Numbered from the stretch's first letter, positions 41,101 to 53,272 are shown. The stretch is 64,000 bases of DNA from Macrothele yani (GCA_039090855.1 CM076997.1:168856709-168920708); one strand, 5' to 3'. Notes: generated by a model from the sequence alone, not told the origin. Program-made: numbers and translations.

Positions 41101-42573
41101 GATATTGATGATTATGCAACTGGAGGCTTTAGTTCTCACCAATCAAAAACAGAGATTACTAAACAATTAAGCTTTAAAAACAACAGAAAAAACAATGATT
41201 ACAAAACTGCAGGTTGAACTCTCAACAACTGAAAACATAGTTCATTATTTAAAAAAGAAGAAACAAAATGCAGGGTTTAAAATTAAGTTGCAAATATGCA
41301 TGAAGGGTGATGGTGGGGGGGGGGTGCATACTACATGAACTTTCCAAGAGAGTCCAGAGATTCAAATGAAAAAAAAATTTCTGAAAAATCTATTACAGAA
41401 GAAGATCTAGAGCTGCTGTTAAAATCAGTCAATATGATGATGATAATAATCAATAATAGTTCTACATAATCCCTCGATGGTTCTTAAAGGAATACAAAGC
41501 ATCTATCACCATACATATAATTCCATTACGAGATTAAAAACCTCTACAAATACATAGAACATATAGTCACATCATTTAGACTGGAAAATGAAAATAGTAC
41601 CAAAAAGACTGATCGTGAAGAATATTAAAGTTTCGTCTACAAGGGTACTTTATCAAATGATACACTTTTTTTGTTCAAAGTGCTTAATAACTAACTATTA
41701 GCAAATGTGTTCCATATAATAACTATATTTCATGTTTTCAGCATAAACTCTCTGCGTGCTTTTTCAAAGGAAGTTCCAAAGTATGGGTGTAACTCTCTTA
41801 TGCCTTCCATGTTACGGGTTAGTTCTAATTCATTGTTAAGAACTTTCATCATGAGCTTCTGTCAGGGTTAAATGTATTTACGATGAACCTTCTATTACTG
41901 GGTTTAGCAAAGACAAAAATAAAGAAATGTAACACAGTATTTACTGTTAATTGTTGTGGGTCAATTTACTCTCCTTAGTTGCTGTCAAGCACCATCTTCA
42001 GGGCCAACTATTGATCCAGGTTGTAAAAGAAGAATTTATTCAATCTAAATGAACTAAGAAGGGTGGGTAAGGGTGAATGAGATGAAACTATAACTGTGAT
42101 AAGTTTTTCTGGAAGTGGATTGTTGGTAGATAATACTGGATAACTGAAACCACAGAGTGAACAACTGCTAATTACATCACAAAAGAAAGTGACAAAAGAG
42201 AAAAAGCAAATCTGCCCCTTCATGTGATGATTAGTCATGAGCACTTTTGCCCAGAGAAGGAAGCATTCATATCACAGGTGAAAAGAAGTAATACACTTTT
42301 GGTTCCTGAGATGGATGAGTGTTAAACTGATATTGAAGGATTATTTTTTAAATGTGTGTGTGTGTACAAATCTTCCAACACTGGATAGAATCACAAAGTG
42401 GTAATATGTTTACAAGCTACATTTATGCATCTAAAAATTGGAATATAATGCGATCATCTGTTAAAAATACTTCTGTATTCAAGGAAAACCAAAAGCAATG
42501 TTCTTTTTAGACTTACTCATTTCAAACAAACTTCAATGATTTTTTGTTACATCACCAACATAAGTCAGCATAT
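41101..42573. other. Intron, no element recognised
   Basis: About 1.5 kb of AT-rich intron with a G-run at 41314-41325 and short GAT/AAT repeats near 41435-41455. No coding region or repeat recognised. Confidence 0.5.
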
Positions 42574-45500
42574 GTAAGGTCAGGTGATGCGTAACATCAC
42601 AGCCTCTCCTTGACAACTGTCAACCCCGCCTTCTCGTGGTACATCCTGTTCCCACTAAAGGGGCTCTGACGACCGCCAATAGCGGTATAACTATACCATC
42701 GGGATTAGAGGAAATGCTATCCCACACTCACCAACCCGCTTGGCCAGCGTGGTGAGTTATGGCCAAACCCCTCAAAATGATTCCACAACTTAAATCTTGG
42801 CCCTCAGTCTCCGGCAGCTGGAATGTACCTGGCCAAGGCAGCGGCCAGTGCGACATGAAGGCAGAGGGTGCTAAGAATCCCCGGAGGACCGGACTAGGCT
42901 GCCATCTGATGCTGACCTTGGCTACGTACAACGGACGCTCCCTATCTTCTGATTCAAGGCTTCTTGAATTGGAAGAGGAACTACAAAGGATCAAGTGGGC
43001 CATCGTCGGGCTAAGTGAGGTAAGGAGAAAAGGAGAAGATCTCATTGAACTGAAAAGTGGACATCTCTTCTACTATCGTGGGACAGATACTGGCAGAACT
43101 AGTGGTGTTGGATTTATAATAAACAAGAAACTGAAGGATAAAGTTGTAGAAGTTGAAAGTTCCTCTGACAGAGCTGCACGACTTGTTATCCAACTCTCGA
43201 AAAGATACCAGGCTCAGATTATTCAAACTTATGCACCCACCACAAGTCATGCTGAAGAAGAAATTGAAGAATTTTATGAGGAAATTCGTGATCTAAATAA
43301 TAAAGGTAAGCAGCACTTGAAGATAATTATGGGAGATTTCAATGCAAAAATAGGGCAACGGCAACAGAATGAAACTTCAGTAGGTAAATTCGGTCACGGC
43401 AACAGAAACCAGCGTGGAAATACTCTCGTTGAGTTTGCAGAGGCAGAAGGGTTTTTCATCTTGAACTCCTTTTTCAAGAAAAAGCCACACAGGAAATGGA
43501 CATGGAGACATCCAAATGGGACGACAAGTGAAATTGATTTTATTATGTGTAACAAAAAATTCGTCATAGAAGACTGCAGTGTGCTAAACAAGTTCAACAC
43601 AGGCAGTGACCATAGATTGGTGAGATGTAAGATGCACCTCAACACTAAACTCGAACGTAGCAAACTCATAAGACAAACAAAATGTATTGACATAACCAAC
43701 CTTAAAAAACACCATAATACCTTCAAATTGGAACTGAAGAACAGATTCTCTGCTTTAGAAGGCCTAACATCGGAAGAAGTGGATATTTCTGAAGTTAACA
43801 GAAAAGTAACCAAAGCTCTTATGGAAACGGCAACAAAATTAGCTGGGTCTAAGAACAAGTTGCATGTGAACAAATTATCAGGAAAAACCAAAATGTTGAT
43901 GCAAAAAAGAAGAGTGATGAGGACAACTAAAGAAGATGTGACTTCCAAAGTGGAATATATAGAGCTATGCAAGACAGTACGAAAAAGTATCACTGAAGAC
44001 GTAAGGAAATTCAACTGTGAACTAGTAAGGAAAGCAATTGAAAACAACCAAAGCCTAAAGATAGCAAAGGGACATCTCAGTAAGGGGAAAAAACAGATTA
44101 TGGCACTGAGAAAAGAAGATGGTTCTGTAACAAGAAATAGAGGCGAAATTTTGACAAGAGTGAAAGATTTCTACTCCAAATTATATGAAAGGGATGATAC
44201 ATGTACTCCAGACATCATGAAAGGTACCAGTACCGGAGTTCTTCCAGTCCTTCCAGCAGAAGCTGCACATGCAATCAAGAACATGAAGCGGGGAAAAGCT
44301 CCAGGAGAAGATGGAATTACTGTAGACATCATACAAGAAGCAAGTGGAGAAATCGAAACAGTACTCGCCCAAATTTTCACTCGATGCCTTAACGAAGGGA
44401 AAATTCCTGAGGATTGGAACAACGCTACAATGATCTTGCTACATAAAAAAGGTGACATTGAGGATCTCAGGAACTACAGACCTATCAGCCTCCTATCAGT
44501 GGTTTATAAAATCTTCACTAAAGTTCTTTCACACCGCTTTAAGGTGACACTGGACATGGCTCAACCGAGAGAACAAGCTGGATTCAGGAGTGGCTACAGC
44601 ACAATAGATCATATCCACGTACTGAGAGAACTAATTGAAAGAGCGAGGGAATATGAACTTCCATTGTGCATGGCTTTTATCGATTATGAAAAAGCTTTTG
44701 ATTCGGTGAAACCATCAGCAGTTGCAATGGCTCTGAAATCCTGCGGTATTGAAGATGCATACATTAATATTATTAATAACATCTATGAAAATGCAAGTGC
44801 AAAGATTCGGCTGTTTGAAAATACAACACACGTAAAAATTGGAAAAGGAGTGAGACAAGGTGACACCATATCTCCGAAGCTCTTTAATGCCACATTGGAA
44901 AATGTCTTTCAATCACTGAACTGGGAAAACAAAGGGATAAAGATTAATGGAGATTATCTAACCCACCTTCGTTTTGCTGATGACATAGTCATTTTTGCAA
45001 CTACCCCATCAGAGCTACAGAGTATGATCCAGGAACTTGCTGACAAGAGTAAAGAAGTGGGATTAAAAATGAACTTTCAGAAGACAAAAGTGATGTACAA
45101 TGCTTTTACAAGAAATGAAGATTTATCGATTGATGGAGAAAAGCTGGAGATAACAGACACGTACGTTTATCTTGGACAGCAGATATCAAGTGAGGGTCAC
45201 ATTGGTGAAGAAATTAATCGGCGTACAAAACTTGCCTGGAGAGCTTTTGGAAGAAACAGCATAATTTTCAAAAGCAATATGCCATTATGTCTTAAAAGAA
45301 AAGTGTTTGATCAATGCATCCTTCCAGTGCTTACGTATGGTGCAGAGACGTGGACCTTAGCTAAAGGAGACATACAAAGGCTGCAAACAACTCAAAGAAG
45401 CATGGAGAGGTGCATGCTTGGTGTAACCAGGAGAGATAAGAAGAGGAACACGTGGATCCGAAAAATGACAAGAGTGGAAGACATCATGATCAGAGTTAAA

Positions 45501-45763
45501 TCCCTGAAATGGCAATGGGCTGGACATACTGCCAGAAGAACAGACCATCGATGGACAGCAAGGAAATTTTAGATTGGATTCCAAGGGACAGGAAAAGACC
45601 CAGAAAAAGACCACATGGAAGATGGGTGGATGAAATTCGAAAGTATGCGGGAGTGACATGGAGGAGACTGGCACAAGACAGACCGTTGTGGAGGAAACTT
45701 GGGGAGACCTTCGTCCAGCAGTGGATTGATAATGGTTGACAATGATGATGATGATGATATATA
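42574..45763 (+). mobile_element. RTE-like LINE copy D, full-length and best preserved
   Basis: It starts GTAAGGTCAGGTGATGCG, as in copies C and E, has a 5' region of about 330 bp, a long coding frame, and a 3' GAT-repeat tail that runs into ATATATATA. No convincing target duplication is seen, because the right flank is AT-repeat DNA followed at 45768 by a Tc1 element. Confidence 0.9.
42759..45572 (+). CDS. RTE copy D endonuclease-reverse transcriptase
   Basis: Open for 937 codons; a more likely start is ATG 42909 (MLTLATYNGRSLSS), which begins the endonuclease fold. APE-type endonuclease: LATYN (Asn), LSEVRRKGED (Glu), YAPTTS, IMGDFNAKIGQ (Asp/Asn), GSDHRLVRCKMH (Asp/His). RT: GKAPGEDGITVDII, RNYRPISLLSVVYKIF, EQAGFRSGYSTIDHI, AFIDYEKAFDSV, GVRQGDTISPKLFNATLE, LRFADDIVIF (catalytic FADD), then QTKVMYNAF and LGQQISSEG. 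A 2-base insertion near 45560 ends it early at ARKF, so about 56 C-terminal residues (to QQWIDNG, 45739) are out of frame. All catalytic residues are present; whether the shortened protein works is unknown. Confidence 0.9.
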   Translation: MAKPLKMIPQLKSWPSVSGSWNVPGQGSGQCDMKAEGAKNPRRTGLGCHLMLTLATYNGRSLSSDSRLLELEEELQRIKWAIVGLSEVRRKGEDLIELKSGHLFYYRGTDTGRTSGVGFIINKKLKDKVVEVESSSDRAARLVIQLSKRYQAQIIQTYAPTTSHAEEEIEEFYEEIRDLNNKGKQHLKIIMGDFNAKIGQRQQNETSVGKFGHGNRNQRGNTLVEFAEAEGFFILNSFFKKKPHRKWTWRHPNGTTSEIDFIMCNKKFVIEDCSVLNKFNTGSDHRLVRCKMHLNTKLERSKLIRQTKCIDITNLKKHHNTFKLELKNRFSALEGLTSEEVDISEVNRKVTKALMETATKLAGSKNKLHVNKLSGKTKMLMQKRRVMRTTKEDVTSKVEYIELCKTVRKSITEDVRKFNCELVRKAIENNQSLKIAKGHLSKGKKQIMALRKEDGSVTRNRGEILTRVKDFYSKLYERDDTCTPDIMKGTSTGVLPVLPAEAAHAIKNMKRGKAPGEDGITVDIIQEASGEIETVLAQIFTRCLNEGKIPEDWNNATMILLHKKGDIEDLRNYRPISLLSVVYKIFTKVLSHRFKVTLDMAQPREQAGFRSGYSTIDHIHVLRELIERAREYELPLCMAFIDYEKAFDSVKPSAVAMALKSCGIEDAYINIINNIYENASAKIRLFENTTHVKIGKGVRQGDTISPKLFNATLENVFQSLNWENKGIKINGDYLTHLRFADDIVIFATTPSELQSMIQELADKSKEVGLKMNFQKTKVMYNAFTRNEDLSIDGEKLEITDTYVYLGQQISSEGHIGEEINRRTKLAWRAFGRNSIIFKSNMPLCLKRKVFDQCILPVLTYGAETWTLAKGDIQRLQTTQRSMERCMLGVTRRDKKRNTWIRKMTRVEDIMIRVKSLKWQWAGHTARRTDHRWTARKF

Positions 45764-45767
45764 TATA

Positions 45768-46977
45768 CACTATCAAGTAATTGGACACTTGTGATAGCAA
45801 AGGAAAACGAAGTTTATTCACCTTCAATAGTTGGTGGAGCCTCCACGAGCGGTGATTACATCTGCGACTCTCCGGGGCATACTCTCAACCAGGCGTTGTA
45901 CGACGGCTAGCGGTATTTTCTTCCACTCGGCTTGGAGAAGACAGGTCAGTTCCTTCACTGATTTCGGACGGTGGGGGCACCCCTTAAGTCGACGCTCCAA
46001 CTCGCCCCAGAGGTGCTCGATAGGGTTAAGGTCCAGGCTCTGCGCAGGCCAGTCCATTCGATTAACCCCATTGTCACCATACCAAGCCATGGTGGACCTC
46101 ACAACATGACAGGTGGCATTGTCATCCTGAAAGTAACATGGGTCCACCCCGTAAAACTGCCACAATATAGGAAGCGCATGGTCATCCAAAATGGTGCAGT
46201 AGGTCTCAGCGTTGAGTCTACTAGGAATTGCGACCAAGGGTCTCGTGCCATACCAGGAGAAACACCCCATAGCATAATTCCACCACTGCCAAACTTCACA
46301 GTTGGCACATACATTCTGGCAGGAGGCCTTCTCCAGACAGACGCCAAACCCAGACCCTGCCATCCGAACGGTAGAAAGTGAACCTTGATTCGTCGCTCCA
46401 GAGAACCTGTTTCCACTGTTCAACGGTCCACTGTCAACGTTCTTTGCACCACGTTAGCCGAGCAGCGCTATTGGACTTGGTGATCAAAGGCTTGTGGGCG
46501 GCAGCACGTCCATGATAACCGAAAAGATGGGCTTCCTTACGGATGGTATACATCGAAAGAACACTCCCGGATGCCTGTTGAAACTCCTCGGGAATGTGGC
46601 CCATCGATTTGGTGCGGTTCTTCCGAATTTCTCTGACCAGCACCCGTCGGTCTCTAACTCCCAGTTTTGTGGGTCTGCCGGGTCGGGGCACATTCCGACA
46701 GTCACCTCTCATCTTCCACTTGCCAATCACGTAGGCCACTGTAGATTTTGGGTACTTCAACTCGCTGGATATATCACGTATGGATCGGCCATTTCGGTGA
46801 TACCCGACGATTACACCTTTCTCGAAATCAGAGAGCTCCAAACTGCGTGGCATCTTGCATGCGACTGGTTGCGTTGTTGTTTCCCACACTATATTTAACG
46901 GCGGCGGCCATGACGTGTATCAGGATCGCAGATATCGTCGATTGCAGGGGTGTCCAATTACTTGTTGGTAGATAGTG
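45768..46977 (-). mobile_element. Tc1-type transposon, second family
   Basis: The ends are CACTATC followed by AAGTAATTGGACAC (left, 45768) and the complement with a four-base insertion (right, 46977), bordered by TA. It is 1,210 bp with one minus-strand transposase, and landed in the AT-rich tail of RTE copy D. Confidence 0.9.
45824..46889 (-). pseudogene. Tc1 transposase, frameshifted
   Basis: The minus-strand start region is MPRSLELSDFEKGVIVGYHR (internal Met near 46852), followed by an HTH (SIRDISSELKYPKSTVAYVI), RNVPRPGRPTKLGVRDRR and a second HTH, up to AARLTWCKER and a stop at about 46434. The first catalytic block (a WSDESRFTF-like stretch) is split over frames at 46420-46370. Then CFSWYGTRPLVAIPSRLN, FQDDNATCHVVRSTMAW (second Asp) and DLNPIEHLWGELERRL (Glu) run to STNY at 45824. 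DD34E class. At least two frameshifts; otherwise well preserved. Confidence 0.85.
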
Positions 46978-47099
46978 TATTAGGTGTGAGCAAAAGTTTT
47001 ACCCATTTTTCATGATACAAATTCTGAGCAAAAAGTGCAAGTAATTAGTGCAATAACAGATGGCGCGTGTGATGGCTAAAATACTTCGAGGAGTAGGCT

Positions 47100-47740
47100 A
47101 TAAAATGGCACCAAGTATGCAAGGGCATCTCATTCGTAAACAAGTCACACAAGGGTTAACCTGTCAAGCCATAAGGATCACATTAGGCATTGTTTGCTTT
47201 ATGAGTTCAACAAAGGCAGAATGCAGCTGAAGCTTAACGATGCATTTGTGAGTTGTACAGCGAGGATGCTGTGACTAAAGCATATGTCGCCATTGGTTCT
47301 GGAAATTTTGTGAAGGAGACAGAAGCTGCAGAGATCAACCACGTTCTGGACGTCTATCAGAGGTTTCTGAAGAGGATCAACCAAGCCATATCAAATGACC
47401 AACATTTAATCGTTGAAGAATTGTCAAAAAGGTTTTTCTGTAGTCAGAACAACAGAAGGATGCATGCGCTTGGGTTTATCAAAAAATTCGACCAGTGGGT
47501 ATCTCATGACCTATCTGCAAGAAATTGAACGGACAGAACGACCACCTGTCTTATTTACTTGTGCACCACAGAAATGAACATTTCTTGGAACTATTAGTTA
47601 CAGGTGATGAAAAGTAGGTGCTTTACATTTCGAAGAAATTGAAGATATCGAAACTGCATTACAAAAATTTTTTGATTCCAAAATGGAGGAGTTCTACACA
47701 GGGGGAATTCAAGGTGGTAAGAGGTCTTTAGATAACAACA
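47100..47740 (+). pseudogene. Degenerate mariner transposase
   Basis: Plus strand in mixed frames: HIRKQVTQGLTCQ, an ELYSEDAVTKAYVAIGSGNF stretch (frame-shifted form of a 'CRHWFRKFREGD' block), ISNDQHLIVEELSKRF, HALGFIKKFDQWVSHDL, then NEHFLELLVTGDEK, the block before the first catalytic Asp in mariner transposases. Stops throughout, no second half, no terminal repeats seen. An old relic. Confidence 0.65.
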
Positions 47741-48068
47741 GAAATTTTATAAAATAATAAAGGTATTATTTATTCAAAAAAATATTGTTTTCCCTCTCTG
47801 TTAAAAAACGAGTAGAACTTTTGCACACACCGAATATATATTTTACTTCCAACAGATATCTTACTTTTGTTATTTGAAAAAAGAGCAATTCATCACGGAC
47901 CACTGTATTTTATTGTAATGAACATCACTAAAAACTTTAAAATTAATTAGGACTAAGCCTAAAAGGCATAAGAGTTACCCACATACTTTGAAACTTTTGG
48001 AGAAAAAAGATACTTTGAAACTTTTGGAGACCTTACATATACATACATATGTATATATACATACATAT
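47741..48068. other. AT-rich intron ending in a TACATA-type microsatellite
   Basis: Nothing recognised up to about 48030. 48031-48078 is an ACATATAC-type repeat that matches the 3' tail of family 2 LINEs and was split by RTE copy E; the LINE itself resumes at 51089. Confidence 0.6.
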
Positions 48069-48078
48069 ACATACATAT

Positions 48079-51078
48079 GTAAGGTCAGGTGATGCGTAAC
48101 ATCACAGCCTCTCCTTGACAAATGTCAACCCCGCCTTCTCGTGGTGCATCCTGTTCCCACTAAAGGGGCTCTGACGACCGCCAATAGCGGTATAACTATA
48201 CCATCGGGATTAGAGGAAATGCTATCCCACACTCACCAACCCGCTTGGCCAGCGTGGTGAGTTATGGCCAAACCCCTCCAAAATGACTCCACAACTTAAA
48301 TCTTGGCCCTCAGTCTCCGGCAGCTGGAATGTACCTGGCCAAGGCAGCGGCCAGTGCGACATGAAGGCAGAGGGTGCTAAGAATCTCCGGAGGACCGGAC
48401 TAGGCTGCCTCTGATGCTGACTTTGGCTACGTATAATGAACACTCCCTATCTTCTGATTCAAGGCTTCTTGAATTGGAAGAGGAACTACAGAGGATCAAG
48501 TGGGACATCGTCGGGCTAAGTGAGGTAAGGAGAAAAGGAGAAGATCTCATTGAACTGAAAAGTGGACATCTCTTCTACTATCGTGGGACAGATACTGGCA
48601 GAACTAGTGGTGTTGGATTTATAATAAACAAGAAACTGAACGATAAAGTTGTAGAAGTTGAAAGTTCCTCTGACAGAGCTGCACGACTCGTTATCCAACT
48701 CTCGAGAAGATACAAGGCTCAGATTATTCAAACTTATGAACCCACCACAAGTCATCCTGAAGAAGAAATTGAAGAATTTTAAGAGGAAATTCGTCATCTA
48801 AATAACAAAGACAAGCAGCATTTGAAGATAATCATGGGAGATTTCAATGCAAAAATAGGGCAACTGCATCAGAATGAAACTTCAGTAGGTAAATTCAGTC
48901 ACAGCAACAGAAACCAGCGTGGAAATACTCTCGTTGAGTTTGCAGAGGCAGAAGGGTTTTTCATTTTGAACTCCTTTTTCAAGAAAAAGCCACACTGGAA
49001 ATGGACATGGAGACATCCAAATGGGATGACAAGTGAAATTGATTTTATTATGTGTAACAAAAAATTCGTCATAGAAGACTGCAGTGTGCTAAACAAGTTC
49101 AACACAGGTAGTGACCATAGATTGGTGAGATGTAAGATGCACCTCAACACTAAACTAGAACGTGGCAAGCTCATAAGACAAACAAAATGTACTGACATAA
49201 CCAACCTTAAAAAACACCATAATACCTTCAAGTTGGAACTGAAGAACAGATTCTCTGCTTTAGAAGGCCTAACATCGGAAGAAGTGGATATTTCTGAAGT
49301 TTACAGAAAAGTAACCAAAGCTCTTATGGAAACAGCAACAAAATTAGCTGGGTCTAAGAACAAGTTGCATGTGAACAAATTATCAGGAAAAACCAAAATG
49401 TTGATGCAAAAAAGAAGAGAGATGAGGACAACTAAAGAAGATGTGACTTCCAAAGTGGAATATATAGAACTAAGCAAGACAGTACGAAAAAGTATCACTG
49501 AAGACGTAAGGAAATTCGACTGTGAACTAGTGAGGAAAGCAATTGAAAACAACCAAAGCCTAAAGATAGCAAAGAGACATCTCAGTAAGGGAAGAAAACA
49601 AATTATGGCACTGAGAAAAGAAGATGGTTCTGTAACAAGAAATAGGGGCGAAATTTTGACAAGAGTCAAAATTGGAGAAATCGAAACAGTAATCGCCCAA
49701 ATTTTCCCTCGATGCCTTAATGAAGGGAACATTCCTGAGGATTGGAACAACGCTACAATGATCCTGCTACATAAAAAGGTGACATTGAGGATCTCAGGAA
49801 CTACAAACCTATCAGCCTCCTATCAGTGGTTTATAAAATCTTCACTAAAGTTCTTTCACACTGCTTGAAGGTAACACTGGACATGGCTCAATCGAGAGAA
49901 CAAGCTGGATTCAGGAGTGGCTACAGCACAATAGATCATATCCACGTACTGAGAGAACTAATTGAAAGAGCGAGGGAATATGAACTTCCATTGTGCATGG
50001 CTGTTATCGATTATGAAAAAGCCTTTGATTCGGTGAAACCATCAGCAGTTACAATGGCTCTGAAATCCTGTGGTATTGAAGATGCATACATTATTATTAT
50101 TAACAACATCTATGAAAATGCAAGTGCAAAAATTCGGCTCTTTGAAAATACAACACACATAAAAATTGGAAAGGGAGTGAGACAAGGTGACACCATATCT
50201 CCGAAGCTCTTTAACGCCACATTGGAAAATGTCTTTCAATTACTGAACTGGGAAAACAATGGGATAAAAATTAATGGAGATTATCTAACCCACCTTCGTT
50301 TTGCTGATGACGTAGTCATTTTTGCAACTACCTCATCAGAGCTGCAGACTATGATCCAGGAACTTGCTGACAAGAATAAAGAAGTGAGATTAAAAATGAA
50401 CTTTCAGAAGACAAAAGTGATGTTCAATGCTTTTACAAGAAATGATGATTTATGGATTGATAGAGAAAAGCTGGAGATAACAGACACGTACATTTATCTT
50501 GGACAGCAGATATCAAGTGAGGATCACATTGATGAAGAAATTAATCGGCGTACAAAACTTGCCTGGAGAGCTTTTGAAAGAAGCAGCATAATTTTCAAGA
50601 GCAATATGCCATTATGTCTTAAAAGAAAAGTGTTTGATCAATGAATCATTCCAGTGCTTACGTATGGTGCAGAGACGTGGACCTTAACTAAAAGAGACAT
50701 ACAAAGGCTGCAGACAACTCAAAGAAGCATGGAGAGGTGCATGCTTGGTGTAACCAGGAGAGATAAGAAGAGGAACTCGTGGATCGGAAAAATGACAAGA
50801 GTGGAAGACATCATGATCAGAGTTAAATCCCTGAAATGGCAATGGGCTGGACATACTGCCAGAAGGACAGACCATCGATGGACAGCCAAAATTTTAGATT
50901 GGATTCCAAGGGACAGGAAAAGACCCAGAAGAAGATCACATGGGAGATGGGTGGATGAAATTCGAAAGTATGCGGGAGTGACATGGAGGAGACTGGCACA
51001 AGACAGACCATTGTGGAGGAACCTTGGGGAGACCTTCGTCCAGCAGTGGATTGATAATGGTTGAAAATGATGATGATG
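48079..51078 (+). mobile_element. RTE-like LINE copy E with 10-bp TSD
   Basis: The direct repeat ACATACATAT (48069-48078 and 51079-51088) flanks an otherwise full-length copy starting GTAAGGTCAGG and ending in a GAT tail. The target lies in the microsatellite tail of a family 2 LINE (minus strand, 51089 onward). An internal deletion of about 170 bp near 49670 removes the region between EN and RT. Confidence 0.9.
48414..51064 (+). pseudogene. RTE copy E endonuclease-reverse transcriptase
   Basis: The endonuclease start is MLTLATYNEHSLSSDSRLL at 48414. A TAA at 48780-48782 stops it after EEIEEF. The frame resumes to IIMGDFNAKIGQ, GSDHRLVRCKMH and a lysine-rich linker. The deletion near 49670 joins RVK to IGEIETVIAQIFPRC, and a one-base loss at about 49775 shifts the RT. 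The second half (49826-50644) shows EQAGFRSGYSTIDHI and LRFADDVVIF. A TGA at 50642-50644 replaces a Cys codon, and the C-terminus is open to QQWIDNG (51064). Inactive, but few point changes relative to copies B and D. Confidence 0.88.
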
Positions 51079-51088
51079 ACATACATAT

Positions 51089-51715
51089 CACTAAGCTGTT
51101 CTCTGAGATTCAGAGATTAGCTCCAAAAAGAAATACAAACTACCCGATATTTTTACTTACTGTTGTCGTATCAAACTTCTCCATTTACAGCGATCTTGAC
51201 GTACAACTTGGGCTTCACTAATATCCATTACACGCCGTACACAAGATATTTTATACTTCATACTCAGAATCTTTTTCTCATGCAGACACTCCTGAATCTG
51301 ATCCACCCATGTCCTCCTTGGCTTTCCTCTGCCTTTCCTTCCTGCCACTTGGGCTGAAAAGATTTTCTTAGTAAGCATCTCATCACTCATTCTTTCAACA
51401 TGGCCAAACCACTGAAGCATATTAGTCTCCACCTTGCTAACAACATTTTGCTTCACATCACACAACTGCAACGCATCTTCATTCCTCACACAACCCCCCG
51501 TAATTAACGTATTTCTCCAGCACACAAACAACTTCTATGTTTCTTCTGTAGTACCCAGGCTGCACTTCCATACATCAGAGTAGGAACAATTACACTTTCA
51601 TACACAGCCATGCAGGACTCTCTAGAGAACCCATCATTCCTGTGAAAACCTCTCAGAGCAACTACGACTTTCAATGAAGAATTCACTCGCCTAGAAAAAA
51701 CATGCCGAAAGTTTT
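51089..51715 (-). pseudogene. LINE family 2, 5'-truncated 3' fragment
   Basis: The minus strand reads VNSSLKVVVALRGFHRNDGF, SVIVPTLMYGSAAWVLQKK, a frameshift, then VETNMLQWFGHVERMSDEM, KGRGKPRRTWVDQIQECLH and CKWRSLIRQQ with a stop near 51157, followed by the 3' UTR (CTGAATCTCAGAGAACAGC) and the tail into which RTE copy E inserted. Closely similar to 60152-60940. Confidence 0.85.
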
Positions 51716-51919
51716 TGTACTGCAAACATGAAATGTAATTCTTATATGGAATGCAAAAGGTTGTAAAGAAAGTTTCTGGGCAAAATCAGATGTGGCGTGT
51801 GAAATGCAAGACACTGTGGGCCTGTGGTGACATGAACCTCCCAGAGTTCTGTGCACAAAAGAACAGATTCTAAGAACACAGCCTATAATGTTGTGGTGAA
51901 GACTAGTTGCACATGGCAA

Positions 51920-52990
51920 CAATGATGGCAATATTGAAGGAAGGTGTACATGCAATATTGCTCTATGAATATTTGAATGGCGTGAGAGTTATGGGAGAAC
52001 TTGGAAAATTCTGAAACCTGTTTGGTAACAGTGTTATCAAACAGAGTACTTGCTATGACTGGTACAGGAAATTTGACACTGGTGTACAGGACCTGTCTGA
52101 TGCACCCAGAAGTGGCAGACCTAGTAAGGTTGAAGATAATATGCTGCAACATGGCCATCGACCAAACCTGAAGGAACTAAAGACTTCCATACAACCATCA
52201 ATAACCAACTTCAGAAGTTGGGATATTCATGTAAACTGTGAAAATGGGTACCCCAGGCTTTGCTTGACCAGAATTGGATGCAATGCTACTCCTTTTCTAT
52301 TGCTCAGCATGAAAGAGAAAAATGGGAGGGCTTTTTGAATCGGTTGGTCAAAGGTGATGAAAAATGTGTCGCATATGTGAGTGTTACATGACAAAGAGCA
52401 TGGACCAAGAGGGACAATCCCCACAGAAGGTCACTAAGCCACCATTTCATGGGCGGAAGATGATGCTGAGTTGCTGGTGAGATTTTTGCGGTGTGATTCA
52501 CTATGAACTCTTACCAAGGGACAATACCATCACAGTGGATGCTTACCTCTAACAGCTGAACTGTCTCCATGCCGCACTGCAAGAAAAGCACCCAGAATTG
52601 ATTAATGGAGTTGTTTTTCACCAGGACAATGCTTGTCCACACATCACTTTACAGACCCAGCAAAAATTGCATGAGCTGGAATGGGAAATATTGTCACCCC
52701 CTTATTCCCTGAGCTTGCCCCATCCACTTTCATCTCTTTTGGTCTTTGTCAAACTTTCACACTAAAAAAAACTTTGCAAATGACAATATGTGTGAGTTGG
52801 ATGACTTCTTCAACTCCCACTTGCCAGACTTCTATCGCAATGGAATATTTCAACTTGTAGATTGGTGGAACCAGGTCATCAGTTCCAATGGGGACTACCT
52901 GGACGATTAGGTTAAGTGTTTTGTACAATTTTTTAAGCTTGAAATCCATGCTTCTCTATTTTCTGGATACTTTCTTTACAACCTGATATC
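51920..52990 (+). pseudogene. Degenerate mariner (DD34D-type) transposase
   Basis: Plus strand, mixed frames: a YDWYRKFDTGVQDLSDAPRS-like block and GRPSKVEDNML (the DNA-binding half), then FLNRLVKGDEKCVAYV with the first catalytic Asp shortly after, RAWTKRDNPHRRSLSHHFMG-like sequence, VFHQDNACPHITLQTQQKL (second Asp), and an 'LSPPYSLSLPHP' remnant of the SPDLxPxD block. Block order and wording match mariner/SETMAR-type transposases. Many stops and frameshifts; termini not identified. Confidence 0.75.
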
Positions 52991-53226
52991 TGCTAATAGT
53001 TAACATGTCTTGATGGAAGATATGTTATTGCCCCAGAAGCAAAGAATTTACCATGTCTGAAAATTCTTACTCTATATTAAGATTAGCAGCACATTTGCCT
53101 GAAAAACAGCATGCAGTTTTATTATAGACAAGATCAGGCAGTTGCAAGGCATCCACAAGCAAATGTTAAACTGTATGATTCAAACATAGTCAAACTGATG
53201 ATAAAGCATATGCTAATTATGTCAGC
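52991..53226. other. Intron spacer
   Basis: Short AT-rich spacer; nothing recognised. Confidence 0.4.
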
Positions 53227-53272
53227 ACAGACCCTTCATCCAGCAGTAGATTGACAATGGCTGATGATGATA
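53227..53272 (+). repeat. RTE 3'-tail fragment
   Basis: CATCCAGCAGTAGATTGACA followed by ATGGCTGATGATGAT matches the last about 45 bp of the RTE family (CGTCCAGCAGTGGATTGATA in the intact copies) with several changes. An extremely 5'-truncated old insertion. Confidence 0.6.
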
